Of a stretch of DNA of 64,000 nucleotides, positions 32,843-48,010 are shown piece after piece. The translations under genes were made by a program, and so were the position numbers. The stretch is taken from NCBI GenBank assembly GCA_036785325.1, contig JAXIVH010000493.1, positions 1 through 64,000 of the forward strand, read 5' to 3'. Position 1 is the stretch's first letter. Each line of letters begins with the position of its first letter. Below the pieces are notes generated by a model. It was not told the origin of the DNA. It ran no database searches and saw only the letters and a program-made list of their open reading frames with translations. This DNA is from Urophycis tenuis. Taxonomy: Eukaryota; Chordata; Actinopteri; Gadiformes; Phycidae.

Positions 32843-33689
32843 AACATACTTCAACAAGTGCCACGCAGCTGCACGAGTGCACTGCATTTGAGGCATAGAA
32901 GGAGTGTTACACCTCATCATGTTGAGAGTCACCATTTGAAGCCACTGCGACTTTCTGGTACACAGCCACTGTCTCCAGTTGTGACTGCAGGTTGACATGA
33001 TCATGATATGAATGATGTTATTGAAACATTGCTGTTGGGCGCACATATTGTGAAAGAGGTCGGAACAAAGCCATCATGCTTATGTAAGACGATGACTGTC
33101 CAGAATCACAGATTGTTTCCGTCCTGAATGGGCAGTACATATTCCTGTTCTCCCTGCCCACGTTGGTACAGGGAGAAAAGAGGAAACTGTGGCTGGTTTA
33201 AATCCAGGGCCCTGATGTGCACACCATCCATCCATCCTCTGTCCAGAAGTCCAGAAGTGTGAACGGCGATCCAAATTGCTGAGTGGTTAGTGGCTAATTG
33301 AGTGCTATTCATCTTAGACTTCCAAGTGACATTTCTGTCACGGCTGTCTCGCTCCTGCAAGATCTTACACAGGTAATGTCATGTTTAATATTGGTCAATA
33401 TAGTTGTCAATTGCAAGGGGATGCTGGAATTTTCAATGCAAAATATGAACTGTGTTGTTGTTGGCTTTAAAACGTGTGGTTCGATCTCACCTCCACATGT
33501 TGAACCCCACAAATGTACTGATTGTAAGCCGCTTTGGACAAAAGCGTCTGCTAAATGCCCTTCTTTTTTTTCTTAATACTGCAAAAGTTGTTTTTCTAAC
33601 CATAAAATCATATTAGTCAGAAATTGTTTTTTGTAAAAAATTAGTTGTTATAAAAAATAAATTCTAAATTGATATCAACAAATATTTAA

Positions 33690-33747
<58 letters not shown>

Positions 33748-33760
33748 GTCTATCTATCTA

Positions 33761-33840
<80 letters not shown>
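33690..33840 (+). repeat. (TCTA)n-(TCTG)n tetranucleotide array
   Basis: Compound tetranucleotide repeat. The mirror is at 36608-36736. Confidence 0.97.
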
Positions 33841-33841
<1 letters not shown>

Positions 33842-33974
33842 TCATTTCAAGTTAAAACATATTCAAATAAAACAAAGCATGCAAGACAATATTTCCATTG
33901 AGCTTCGAAGCGTTAATTGACAGACATCATGATTGAGTAAGTGACAAATTGTGGCAAACTGTAAAATGGGTGTT

Positions 33975-34141
<167 letters not shown>

Positions 34142-34404
34142 ATGTTCCCCCAGTGTCAGCATTGCGGCTATTAATTGTGCCGTCCGGACTTCGCAGCCTT
34201 GATGGCTCAAAATCGCGAGCACAATGACTTGACAGGAATGCCCTCATGGGTCCCTCTCTCGTGAGAAAAGTTCCCCATTCGGAGTCACCAGACTATTATT
34301 TACATCATGCCACAGACAACCCTCTGAACTTCTCCAAACTGTCGATGCCGGCACGCCACCAAAAGCACATATTTTGGTGTGTTTGTTTACATGTGTGGCC
34401 ATAT

Positions 34405-34491
34405 GTTTTAGAGAGAGTGTGTGTGTTTTTTTTGTGTGTTTTTGGGAGCATGCTTGAGATGTGTGTGTGTGTGTACATATCAGTGTATGTG

Positions 34492-34525
<34 letters not shown>

Positions 34526-34790
34526 GTGTAAGCATGTGCATGGTTATGTGCATTCGTATGCATGTGTGTGTGTGTGTTTTTGTGTGCGTGCGTGTCAGTG
34601 TGTGTCTTTGTGCATGTGTTTGAGAGGATATGTGTGTACGATTGTATGTCTGTGTTTCTGTTCTCTGTGTGTCTGCATGCATGTATATCTATGTCACTGA
34701 GTGTGTGTGTGTGTTGGCTTGAAAGAGTGTAAATCTCTGCTGGTGTGTGTGTGTGTGACAGTGTATGTGTGCATGTTTGTTGTATGTCTT
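34405..34790 (+). repeat. Degenerate TG-rich tract
   Basis: Interrupted TG repeat with embedded words such as GTGCATGGTTATGTGCATTC. The right arm (35690-36130) has a tandem extra copy of this word. Confidence 0.9.
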
Positions 34791-35079
34791 TGTCTGTTTT
34801 GTGTGTCTTCCTGCATGTCTAGTGTAAATGTCTATGTATCTACATAACTGCAGCTATGTGATGAGACGTGTGCAGACAGGGTTTATTTTGTACATTTCTG
34901 CGACGGGGTGCAAAGAGTGAGCAGTGTGCATGAGCGAACTCTTTTGCACATGGCACTAAAATGGCACGATACGGTGTTGCAATTTGAAATAACATGGCGT
35001 GAGTCAAGTCACGGCTTGATGACTGATCCTTGACTAATAATTTGACTCATTGCTTATCGTCGTAAATAGAACTCAAACT

Positions 35080-35177
35080 TAAGGCAAGCCCACACACGTT
35101 CCTGTTCTTTTGTTTGTTAAAACTAACTTTGCAGTTTTAATAAAGGTGACAAAAATAGCAAAGTCATCGTGATTGAC
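35080..35177. other. Left-only 98 bp next to the gap
   Basis: The last 98 bases before the N run have no mirror in the right arm, which begins with the reverse complement of sequence ending at 35079. Confidence 0.9.
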
Positions 35178-35377
35178 NNNNNNNNNNNNNNNNNNNNNNN
35201 NNNNNNNNNNNNNNNNNNNNNNNNNNNNNNNNNNNNNNNNNNNNNNNNNNNNNNNNNNNNNNNNNNNNNNNNNNNNNNNNNNNNNNNNNNNNNNNNNNNN
35301 NNNNNNNNNNNNNNNNNNNNNNNNNNNNNNNNNNNNNNNNNNNNNNNNNNNNNNNNNNNNNNNNNNNNNNNNNNNNN
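35178..35377. other. Assembly gap of exactly 200 N
   Basis: A run of 200 N at the axis of the inverted repeat. A round number suggests a scaffolding placeholder rather than a measured distance. Confidence 0.99.
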
Positions 35378-35943
35378 AGTTTGAGTTTCTATTTACGACG
35401 ATAAGCAATGAGTCAAGTTATTAGTCAAGGTGGATCAGTCATCAAGCCGTGACTTGACTCACGCCATGTTATGTCAAAATTGCAACACCGTATCGTGCCA
35501 TTTCAGTGCCATGTGCAAAAGAGTTCGCTCATGCACACTGCTCACTCTTTGCACCCCGTCGCAGAAATATACAAAATAAACCCTGTCTGCACACGTCTCA
35601 TCACATAGCTGCAGTTATGTAGATACATAGACATTTACACGTGCATAGACATGCAGGAAGACACACAAAACAGACAAAGACATACAACAAACATGCACAC
35701 ATACACTGTCACACACACACACACACCAGCACAGATTTACACTCTTTCAAGCAAACACACACACACGCACACTCAGTGACATAGATATACATGCATGCAG
35801 ACACACAGAGAACAGAAACACAGACATACAATCGTACACACATATCCTCTCAAACACATGCACAAAGACACACACTGACACGCACGCACACAAAAACACA
35901 CACACACATGCATACGAATGCACATAACCATGCACATGCTTAC

Positions 35944-35998
<55 letters not shown>

Positions 35999-36403
35999 CA
36001 TACGAATGCACATAACCATGCACATGCTTACACACACACACACACACACACACATACACTGATATGTACACACACACACACACATCTCAAGCATGCTCCT
36101 AAAAACACACAAAAAAACACACACACCTCTCTCTAAAACATATGGCCACACATGTAAACAAACACACCAAAATATGTGCTTTTGGTGGCGTGCCGGGCAT
36201 CGGCAGTTTGGAGAAGTTCAGAGGGTTGTCTGTGGCATGATGTAAATAATAGTCTGGTGACTCCGAATGGGGAACTTTTCTCACGAGAGAGGGACCCATG
36301 AGGGCATTCCTGTCAAGTCATTGTGCTCGCGATTTTGAGCCATCAAGGCTGCGAAGTCCGGACGGCACAATTAATAGCCGCAATGCTGACACTGGGGGAA
36401 CAT

Positions 36404-36739
<336 letters not shown>

Positions 36740-37579
36740 TTTGTTGATATCAATTTTGAATTTATTTTTTATAACAACTAATTTTTTACAAAAAACAATT
36801 TCTGACTAATATGATTTTATAGTTAGAAAAACAAACTTTTGCAGTATTAAGAAAAAAAAGAAGGGCATTTAGCAGACGCTTTTGTCCAAGCGGCTTACAA
36901 TCAGTACATTTGTGGGGTTCAACATGTGGAGGTGAGATCGAACCACACGTTTAAAGCCAACAACAACACAGTTCATATTTTGCATTGAAAATTCCAGCAT
37001 CCCCTTGCAATTGACAACTATATTGACCAATATTAAACATGACATTACCTGTGTAAGATCTTGCAGGAGCGAGACAGCCGTGACAGAAATGTCACTTGGA
37101 AGTCTAAGATGAATAGCACTCAATTAGCCACTAACCACTCAGCAATTGGATCGCCGTTCACACTTCTGGACTTCTGGACAGAGGATGGATGGATGGTGTG
37201 CACATCAGGGCCCTGGATTTAAACCAGCCACAGTTTCCTCTTTTCTCCCTGTACCAACGTGGGCAGGGAGAACAGGAATATGTACTGCCCATTCAGGACG
37301 GAAACAATCTGTGATTCTGGACAGTCATCGTCTTACATAAGCATGATGGCTTTGTTCGACCTCTTTCACAATATGTGCGCCCAACAGCAATGTTTCAATA
37401 ACATCATTCATATCGTGATCATGTCAACCTATAATCAGTCACAACCGGAGACAGTGGCTGTGTACCAGAAAGTCGCAGTGGCTTCAAATGGCTCTCAACA
37501 TGATGAGGTGCAAACACTCCTTCTATGCCTCAAATGCAGTGCACTCGTGCAGCTGCGTGGCACTTGTTGAAGTATGTTG

Positions 37580-37757
37580 TTACAGTAGCTCAGTGGGTAG
37601 AGCGGCTGGACAGAGCGGGTCGTCACTCACCGTAGGGTCAGCGATTCGATCCCCTTTGGTTCCCCTCCTCCTCCACATGTCAAACCCCACAAATGTACTG
37701 ATTGTAACTCGCTTTGGACAAAAGCGCCTGCTAAAAGGCCCCCTTTGCCCTTTAATA
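37580..37757 (+). mobile_element. tRNA-like SINE (mirror)
   Basis: Counterpart of 32663-32842. The flanks GTATGTTGTTAC and ACGTTGTTAC suggest a target-site duplication. Confidence 0.8.
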
Positions 37758-37799
37758 CGTTGTTACGAAGAAATGCGACGAAAAAGTGAAATTCGTAAT

Positions 37800-38560
37800 T
37801 GCAAAAGTTAGCGTGAACAGAACCGCTACGAAGTGTATTACCCACTTCCAATGGATACCAGTGCCGTCACCCCTGGCCTCCCATTGGCCGGTACCTGACA
37901 GCCGTACCACCGCGTCATTGGCTACCCGCGGGTCTCCAGGCCAGGCCCCCCCACCCACTCACCAATGTTGTTGTCAAGGTTGCCGCCGACAACAGCGCCT
38001 TGACATTCACGGCCAGACGCAATTCAGTGCCTGCTAATTCCCCCCTCTCCCCCCGCCCTCGGTCTTGAGATCGAGCCGGTCCAGAACCCCCCCCCACCCC
38101 CCCCCCACCCCGAGTGGCGCTCGACACGTGAAGAACAAAACACCGCGAGTGTTTTTCAGCGGGTCACCTTTGTCGAACCTTTGACACCGCGGCCCGCCCC
38201 CCCCCCCCCCCCCAGGATAAAGCCCCGCCCCGGCGCCGCATTCCGCGCTCCGACCTCGCCAGGCTAATCTGCATAATGACAGTGATGAGCGACTCGACGC
38301 TGGTGTTTGAGTGAAAAGAAGGCCCCCCCCCCCCAACCCCGAAATCCCCCTTCACGCGCCGCCGTGGCCGTGTTGATTGTGTTTATTCGCGGCGGTTAGC
38401 TTGATTGAGGGCGCCGTATGGAGGAGGCTGGATGGACACTTGTTTCGCGTTACCGCTAAAATAGCAGACAGGCGTTTTTTTTTTTTTTCTTTCTTATTCT
38501 TTTTTTCTGCCGGTGGCGAACACAACTGCGACGCTGGGGCCGAAATCAACGCGTCAGTGG
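37800..38560. promoter_or_regulatory. Orphan CpG-rich block (mirror)
   Basis: Counterpart of 31860-32620. No gene is recognised nearby. Confidence 0.35.
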
Positions 38561-38674
38561 GGAAAAAAAAAAAGCTCTCAGGAATGCAAATGCGAAAGCA
38601 CTTCATTTACTTGCTTTCTCTCTGCAATCTTGTGTCTGAGAGACCGAACTAAGTGGTTAATCAAGTCCAAAGCC

Positions 38675-38763
38675 AGCCCACCCCCCCCCCCCACCACCAC
38701 CACCACCACCACCAACACCACCACCACCACCCTCCTCCTGTCTGGCTGGCCGGAGACCTCTGG

Positions 38764-38825
<62 letters not shown>

Positions 38826-38842
38826 GTGTGTGTGTGTGTGTG
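38675..38842 (+). repeat. (CCA)n and (TG)n arrays (mirror)
   Basis: Shorter counterpart of 31521-31745. Confidence 0.95.
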
Positions 38843-39705
38843 GGAGACGTATCCTTCTGTGTACGTGCGGCATTCCATAGGCGTGTTTTTTTTTTTTTTT
38901 TCACTACAGTTGAAAATGTCAACCATCACTTCCTGTCATCGTGTTTCAGTGCAGATGATTTAACTGAGACGTTCTCCATCATGTTAAGTGTTCTCAAGAG
39001 CCTCCTTGACTTTTTTTCCTGGAAGCTTATAATTGACTTTACTTGCGACGACAACGGTCAAGGTTTGTTTTTCAAGGTTGTTTGTTTTGTTTAGTTTAGT
39101 TTCGCGTAGTTTATTCTAGTTAATACCTAACATAGAGAAATAAATAATCAGATTAGCATATTTAACCGCACAACCTCAGCTGTACCCAAATATGGCTTAT
39201 GATATACAGAAATAACCAAACGTTGATGACCAAATTAGGCCAAATTGTCAGGATCTCTACCAGTTTTTACATCTAATTTAATCTTCCCAGTCCAATGTTC
39301 TCCATCTTCTCCCTTCTCTTCAAGAAGCTCTCTTCACACTTTTTCGATTGCAGTGTGATGCAAGTGTGGTGTGACCATCGTCTGGTCCGGTCTACCTGTG
39401 GGCCTTTGATCATGACACGAGAACACCGGGGCCGTGTTTGGCGTTTGATTCCCGGATTCTTTTGACAGTTGGCAGGCCGGGCTCAGATCTGACGAGAGGA
39501 GCAGAAGGAGGAGCAGAGGTGGAGTCCAGCTGGGAGAAGATCAGAAGGGGACAACAAAAAACTTTCACAAGAGCGACTGTGAAAAAAAACACACCGCTGG
39601 CTGGCGGCTCACGAGTTCTGCCGAGAAAAAAATACATTTTGTTCTTTTTGTCTTCTTTATTTTAAATATATATTTATATAAAACAGTGATAGTGTGTGTA
39701 TGTGA

Positions 39706-40062
<357 letters not shown>

Positions 40063-40496
40063 GCTACAAGCTTCAAAACAAGTCCATTGAGTGTGGTAAT
40101 ACTACCCTCTAGTGGAGAATTAAGGCAATGTGTATGTTGGCGGTCTCGATGTCAAGGTAGAAACACCCGACAAAATGATTTGCAATGTTGCAAATAAATT
40201 TCGAATGTATGTTACATGATAGCATCCATATACACACACACATACACACACATGAATGTATTCAATATGTAGGACTAATGACTGTGTCACACCTGCACAT
40301 CGGTGATCTCGGTATTCCTAGTCCTCTTGCTAACCAGGCATCATTAATCGGTGGCCGAATATCGACCTATTTTGGGCTTCATCACGCCGATTAATGCTGT
40401 TCCACTGGCATGTTCCGTGCGCCATTCAGCGGTGTCTGTAGTTTCAACGCGTTACCTACTGCTGGGATCCAACTTCTACAGCGACCGGTAGCAACA

Positions 40497-40935
40497 ATGG
40501 CAACCTTTGTGAAACTGAACACCGGTGCCCTCATGCCGATTCTGGGACTCGGTACATGGAAGGTAGGTGGTGAAAAAGAAAAGCAAACTCTATTAGGGGA
40601 CAGGGAATAAGACGTATGCTTCATGGGGATTGCATGGCACACGTTGCAGCCACTTGCATATGAAGTACGTTTCCCAACTTTTTCAGCTCCGTGTGTGTGT
40701 GTGTGCATTATGTGTGTTACAATGTTACCTTCTATTAACGCCTCTGCAGTCATGTGAGGCGCGGTGGGTTTTTTGTGCTACAGCGTATTTACGGTAATTT
40801 TGCCGACAAAAAGATGAATACAAATTAGCGCATTCATTAAAAAGTTAACTCAACTCCTTCAGTTCATATGACAATTTATGTATCCGATTTTTTTTTACTA
40901 ATGTTTTATCAATCCAATGCATCACATGATATTGA

Positions 40936-40972
<37 letters not shown>

Positions 40973-43900
40973 ACACACACACACACACACACACCTCATT
41001 GTTCATGTCACGTCTGTGATAGAGACAGGTTTAAAACAAAACAAACGTAGGAGGAAGAACATGTTTTACACTTTTATTTAAAGATCAAACATCTCAGAAA
41101 ATAATCATAATGTGTGTCACGCAAAACATGATGAGACTTACAGTAAACATACTGTATGTCACTATTGAGCAGGCAGAAGTAAGGGTATTCAAGCTCCTGC
41201 CTCGAACCCAGAGCCTCTCGGCTGTGCACCCGTTAACGCATCCTCCCTGTAGTCCCCACCAGGTAAGGTGACGGAGGCCGTGAAAGCGGCCATCACGGCC
41301 GGTTATCGACACATCGATGGGGCTTACGTCTACCAAAACGAGAAGGAGGTCGGCGCCGGCATCCAAGCAATGATCACGGACGGCGTGGTCAAAAGAGAGG
41401 ATCTTTTCGTGGTCAGCAAAGTGAGTTGTTGATTGGTCAACAAGCCGTTTCGAAAATGAATCCACTTTCAAATTAACCTAAAAAAAAAAAAAAAACTATT
41501 TAAAAATAGCATGTGAGGACCATCATCTTCACACCTGGTGGTAGAATAGGGGCCCGTTATGTATCCCCGAAGGAATACCCTTTTTTTTTACTAGCAACCT
41601 ACTTCATCCAAGGCCACAGTGAAGTTGTTGTTGTTGTTTATACTGCTTTAGCGATGTGTTGCGCTCCACTCTTCCATAGCTGTGGTCCACTTTCCACGCA
41701 AAGTCCATGGTGAGAGGAGCCTGTGAGAAGACTCTCAGTGACCTGAAGCTGGACTATCTGGATCTCTACCTGGTGCACTGGCCCATGGGCTATAAGGTAG
41801 TCATTATCGCCTTGTGAAAGGTGACCGTTGTCTGGTCTTTTTTTCCCTACAACATCTTTGGTCCTACCTTCTGTTATCGTACGGTTTCCGGAAACCCATT
41901 TTGGAAAGATTGTCTAAGGTAGCACTTAAAAACTCCTGGAAACTGATGCAGGAGCCAGGACAACACAACCGCCTCGCCTCACTCACAAAATAAAATCAAA
42001 TGATAAAATTATGTTTCCATGGTGATGGCACGCACATGCGTGTTTTAGTTTTGCTGAAGCGGGTTGGTTCTGCAGCATCTCAAGTGTTCTTGTGTGCATT
42101 GCTGGGCTTGCTGTTCTGTTCCAGCCCGGGGACGACCTCTTCCCGTTGGACAGTGCAGGCGAGCCCATCGGCGACGACACCAACTTTCTGGATACCTGGG
42201 AGGTAGGCGGGACTAGGGCCAGACACCGATGGACACTCTCCATGAGCTTTGCTTGGTGAAATGCGGTTCAATCCATAGAGGACTTGCACACGTTCTTGTG
42301 TTTGTTTGGCTTTTGTGTTATTTTTTTAATAATAATAATCTAACCTTGTGTTTCTTTTTGTTGTGTGTTTTGTTTCACTTAACTCGTGCAGCACTTTGGA
42401 ATAATTTTGGGGGCAGCCGCGGTCTACTGGTTAGGGCTTCGGACTTGTAACCGGAGGGTTGCCGGTTCGAACCCTGACCAGTACGAACGACTGAAGTGCC
42501 CTTGAGCAAGGCACCTAACCCCTAACTGCTCCCCGAGCGCCGCTGTTGTAGGCAGCTCAGTGCATCGGGTTTAAGTGTGTGCTTCACCTCACTGTGTGCC
42601 TCACCATCACTGTGTTCTGAGTGTTTCACTAATTCACGATTGGGTTAAATGCAGAGACCAAATTTCCTTCACGGGATCAAAAGAGTAATTCTTCTTCGTC
42701 TTCTTCTCAAAGTCTCTTCGGATAAGCGATCAATAACTCTCGGCGATTAATAACTCTTGGCGATCAATAACGCACAGGCCATGGAGGAGCTGATGGACGC
42801 CGGCCTGGTGAAAGCGGTCGGGATCTCCAACTTCAACAAGCAGCAGGTCGAGTCGGTCCTCAGCAAGCCGGGGCTGAAGTACAAGCCAGCCACTAACCAG
42901 GTACACCGGGAGAGCCTTCCGCTCCCGAACGTGAAACGAAGGAGAAGGGAAGCCTGTGGCTGCCATAGCATCATCGCCTGTGACAGAGAAGCGAGCAAAG
43001 CGCATGACCAGATGGCTGACATTTTGCGAGCACTAGTTGAATTAAAGGGCACAGCCCAGGAGCCGCAATTCAGTTACCCTTCTCTTGTTGCTTTATTGGA
43101 AGTGACAATATCGACCAGTCGCTGCCTTAAGGCAAACGACCGTGTCTGAAGATTGAGTTACATTTAAGACGTAGATTCTAAAAGGGTTTCTTTAAAAACC
43201 GTCTTAGTCATGCCCTTCACAATCAACATTTGCCATTCACCGTGTATGGCACATGTGTCAAACTCAAGGCCCGCATGCCAAATCCAGCCCGCCACGTCAT
43301 TTTATGTGGTCCGCGAGAGCTTAAAAGGGCATATACTGCTTCACAGCGTACCGTAGAGCGGCCATCAACTACATCTCCCACAATGCATTTCAATGTTGTG
43401 ATCCGCAAATCCTGCCACTAGATTGCAGTCGTTCCAATGCTTCCATTTGTACATGGATATAAATGGATGTACAATATTTGTACACTGGAAGAAATAACAA
43501 CCAAATGCAGAGACAGTTACTTAAATGTGTATATATAGTCTTACAGTTACAACCGGCCCTTTGAGGGCAACCATAATGCTGATGTGGCCCGAGGTAAAAA
43601 TGAGTTTGACACCCCTGGTATACGGGCTCAATGGTTTGACTGGGTCCATCCGAGGGGGTGATTTAAGGATTGTGACGTTGACCCAGTGTACGTCCTGCGC
43701 TGTCTGCCTCAGGTGGAGTGCACCCCGTATCTGAACCAGGCCAAGCTCATCGACTACTGCAAGTCCCACGGCATCACGGTGACTGCCTACAGCCCTCTGG
43801 GGTCCCCCGATCGCCCAGGGTACGTTCAGCGCCGCCGCCTTCGCTCGGCCTTCTCAGTAACACGCGGGTTTGTGCTCAGCGAGAACACGGGCGAAATACA

Positions 43901-46041
43901 CACGGCGTTGGATTAGCTGGCGAACACACAAAGTCAAGTGTACGCAGGCCGGGCCGGGCCCTGTGACACAGCGGTCACAGATGCACACACACACACAGAT
44001 GTGTGTGTGTGTGCATCCCCCCCCCCTGTTTTTTTGGCGTAGCGGTCAAAAGCACGCGGCCCCTGTTAGCTAGTACAATACAAGTGAAGTGCGTTGGTTT
44101 ATTTTTTATTTCTAAAGGGTAAAAGGGGGCTTTTAGCAGGACGCTTTTGTCCGAAGCGACTTACAATCAGTGCATTTGTGGGGTTCGACATGTGGGACAG
44201 TTGGAGGAGGAGGGGGGGATCAAGGGGATCGAACCGCCGACCCTGTTAGTGGACGACCCGCTCTGTCCACCCGCTCTACCATCTGAGCTACTGCCGTCAG
44301 CATACAAATTGATAATAATAATAATAATAATAATAATACACACACTCAGCCTTTCCTGTATTATTTGGGACAATACAGTTCACTTCCAGCAAGCTGCTGT
44401 GTTGGTTTTGTTCATTGTTTTACGTTCTCGTACGTGTGGGATCATTTCAGGGCTCAGCCCGGAGACCCCTACCCCTTGGAAGACCCCACCATTAAAGCCA
44501 TTGCTGAAAAACACAAGAAGACCACTGCCCAGGTACAGTACAATGCACTTGACTCTCCCTCACCAGATCACAACCTGTGTGTCTGTCTGTCGGTCGGTCT
44601 GTCTGTCTGTCAGATACAACCTGTCAATCTGTTGCACGTGGTGATCTTCATGTTTTGGCCCAAACGGCCTCGGAGAGCTTTGGCAAATGCCTTCAACGGT
44701 TTGAAAAAGGAAGTGTGTATTGAGATGTAATGATATTGAAAGAGGCTGAAAAAAATAGGAACATGGCCCTCACTAGCTATCTAGCCAAATCAGGGTCGAA
44801 AGTATCACCATATAGGAATGTGTGAAAGCTTTATGCATGTTAAGTCTCATTGAGTTTGACAACCTCTTTTTTGAAACTTCCTTTGTCTGATGGGTCCAGC
44901 TCATAGACTTTTTCCCCAATACAAATGAAATGTTTATTTCTATAAAGAGGGCTTCCTTTCATTAGGTAATCAGAGTATCTACAGTTTTTATTTTTTTATT
45001 GTCATAGCCAGATAAGTAATTTCTCTTTTACAAACGTTTATGCTTCTGTTTACTGCTTGGGAGTGACGGGGTGACACGTTTTATTGTTATTACTGAATTA
45101 ACTTGCATTATAGTGGCTGTAAAAAAAAAAAAAGATGCATGACTCATGTAGGGAAGTGTTAGTTCTGCTGATCATAGTATGACAAGCACTTTTACTTAGC
45201 TATTGTATTTAGCCTTATAAATCGTTTTTTTGTTATTATTTCAGTTTTGGCTTGACCACACCCTGTACCCTTAGAAACCCAGTCAATTAGGAAAATTACA
45301 GATTTGTCCCGCACACCATCAAAGTGTGGATGTGGGCATGTGTGTGTGCACGTGTGTGAAGAGGATGGAAGTGTTGTTGGTTGTTGGGTGGGCTTGACCT
45401 CTGTCGTGCTGTTCCCTGTTTCCCAAGGTTCTGATCCGGTTCCAGGTCCAGAGGGATGTCATCGTGATCCCCAAGTCCATCACTCCCCACCGCATACAGG
45501 AGAACTTCCAGGTACCCCCCACCAACGCACTATTATATGAATTATTAATTATAAATCATTATTATTAATAATAATTATGCGTGTGTAGAATATTAATTTT
45601 GGAAAGCATGTATTCATTTTGTGGCGCATTATTTCTCAGAATAGAATCTTCTATCTTTCTGTTTTTTCCGCAGGTGTTTGACTTTGAACTCAGCGAGGAG
45701 GAGATGAAGTCCATACTGGGCCTGCAGAGGAACTGGAGATGCTGCGCTCTGTCCATGTGAGATCACCACCAAAACCGAGAGTTCTGTCTTTCCTCATCCG
45801 TCATGCATTCATGTTGCTCATTCAAGTTCAAGTAACTTTATTGTCACGTGTGCTACATGGCAGGCATATAGCACAGATGAAATTGCAGTCCTCCCAGACC
45901 TGCGGTGTAAAATGAACAAAATGAACAATCAGACAAACAGACATTATACAGACAATACAAAAACACAAGTACGGCACATAAATACAAGTACGAACACAAA
46001 AATACAAGTATGAAATACAAAATACAAAAGTTGTAGTAGTG

Positions 46042-46099
<58 letters not shown>

Positions 46100-46403
46100 A
46101 TACTCTATAAAGGAGAGTTCATGTCGTGCCCAGACTGGGAATAGAACCGGGTGGCAATGAAAAAGGCACAGACCAACGGTTCCTTAGAATGTGTGGCGCA
46201 TGGCACCCAGGAACTCTCCGAAGAACGAGACAGAACCAAGAACGAACAAAACAAACCAATGAACCATGAACATGAACTTAGTTTTATTTCCAATTTTTCC
46301 CACTCAATGCTGCTGGTTCATCACGTTGTATTTCTTTTCTCTTCCCTGATTATCTTTTAGGAGCAAGAATCACAAGGACTACCCGTTCCACGCTGAATAC
46401 TAG
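40497..46403 (+). CDS. akr1b1: Aldo-keto reductase family 1 member B, aldose reductase-like (right copy)
   Basis: Exons 40497-40562, 41253-41420, 41680-41796, 42125-42202, 42778-42900, 43713-43819, 44451-44532, 45428-45511, 45674-45756, 46361-46403. All have GT/AG borders, and the total is 951 bases coding 316 residues. It starts MATFVKLNTGALMP after CAACA. Asp44, Tyr49, Lys78 and His111 are all present, as is VIPKS for NADPH binding, so it should be catalytically competent. I noticed no amino-acid replacement against the left copy. The exon 5 acceptor is GCACAG here and CCCTTAG in the left arm; both keep AG. Intron 6 lacks the L2 insertion of the left arm. Poly(A) signal AATAAA is near 46700. 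The gene is tail-to-tail with the decayed AKR relic at 48011-49701. Confidence 0.96.
42409..42696 (+). mobile_element. tRNA-derived SINE in AKR1B intron 4 (mirror)
   Basis: Same family as 3038-3326. It is the counterpart of 27880-28172. Confidence 0.85.
43250..43617. mobile_element. hAT-type MITE (mirror)
   Basis: 368 bp, the same length as the left copy, with the same TIRs. Flanks are GTGTATGG and GTATACGG. Confidence 0.85.
44115..44300 (-). mobile_element. tRNA-like SINE (mirror)
   Basis: Counterpart of 25886-26070 in AKR1B intron 6. Confidence 0.8.
45820..46100 (-). mobile_element. Retroposon tail and (TA)n (mirror)
   Basis: Begins TTCAAGTTCAAGTAACTTTA, the reverse of the 3' tail at 24350-24380, followed by a TA run at 46045-46097. 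AKR1B intron 9. Confidence 0.5.
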
Positions 46404-48010
46404 AACGGTGGAACGAGGACACGGCGACATGCACTTTCATATTTGCTCCATCCCCCCCCCCCCCCTCCGCTGTTGTTTCGGTCTGTTACGTAATGTCTAA
46501 CTGCACAAGCAATATGGCCGTCCTTCTCAAGGTTTAGGTAACCTTTTTGCAAGGACTTTGTTAAGGCCTTTTGCCCAAGAACCTTGAAAAAAGCGAGCGT
46601 TCCCTCCTGCGTTTGCTTGCGTTTACTGATACAAGTAACCTTGCGTTTTGTTACTGAAGAAAACATGTGTTGTTTTTGTTAAGATCCCAGGCACTCCAAA
46701 ATAAAACTGAACTGTGTGTGAAGTGTATTCGTTGTCAGTTAATGTGGTTTGTGGTTGTTGTTTTTTTGGTTTTTCAAAATAACAGTGTAGCGTTCACCTT
46801 TTTCGACCTTGAGGTGTGAGTTGGATGCATCGGGTAATAATAACTGGACCTAACTGAAAACAAGCATTGTCCATCATAGCTATATATCAGTATGCTAGAA
46901 CTTTGGGGTCGAACCTTCCTAATGTCTTCAGCAGCTGTAGGCTTGTCTACAGCATATGATATATGAGATATGCATCTCACTTTGGAATGTAAGTAATTAC
47001 AACTCAAAATGAGGAAGTTGCAGAATCAGTGCAACTTCCAGCGCTGGCTAAATAAAGCGACTCATATGTTAATATAAACCTATATCTTCATTCCAATTAT
47101 TTTGTTTACGTGTATGACTTATTGCGTATAGAATGGGCTCATCAATGAACAAGCTACTCGAGGAACTGTTTACTAATTTATTTTAATGTAATTAAGTGGT
47201 TACTCAAATAATTGAATTTCATTATGGACATTATGCTGCATGGTATTCCAGGATGTTTTGATAAACTTTTGAGCAGACACCAAAAAATCAACTGGAAGAC
47301 AGTTGATTTGAAGGCATGTGCAGATCAATGTTCTTGATCTGCACATGTCTTCCAGTTAAAATATAGTGATTTAGATTAGATTTAGATTTAGGGCAATTAG
47401 CAGACGCTTTTATCCAAAGCGACTTACAAGGAGTACATTTGTCATAAGAAGGTGAAACATTTCATTGCTGCCAATAAGAAAGTCACCAGAACAAGTTTCA
47501 AGCATTTCAATTGCTAGGTAACCTTCGCTAGTAAACATCTCTGACTAAGTGCCAAGGTAAAGTGCCAAGTGCTACTGTTAAACTTGAGAATACATGACTA
47601 TAACCAAGGCCACATAACTGACCAAGCATCAGAAAATATAAGCATTCAGTTCATACTCTATATCCATTCCCACCTCTGCCCAGTCCATAGTCCTTCGTCC
47701 TTAGTATAGGTAGTATATATATATATATAAACACACACACACTAAAGTCCTTCACACTATAGTGAAGTTGTGCGCAACAAGTCTTGTTGAAAACCACTCG
47801 ATGACAATCAACACTCATTCAATAAATAATCAATAACCAAAATCCCTTGAAGAAAATGAATGCAGGCACTACTTTCACAAGCCTATGTTGTCATCGATGT
47901 GGTACGATGTTGTGCAACACATAAAAGCCATCACGGTCACCCGATGTTTGCTGTCATGTGACTTCTGCAAAAAAAAAAACATTCAGTTAACTTCTCTTAT
48001 GTCTGTGGAA

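Noticed and set aside
33690..33840. CRISPR-like array
   Set aside because: It is a 4-bp tandem repeat without spacers, in a vertebrate genome.
45674..45760. AKR1B ending at ATG-TGA in exon 9
   Set aside because: Splicing at CCAT|GTGAG to 46361 restores the conserved HKDYPFH C-terminus and the usual 316 residues.
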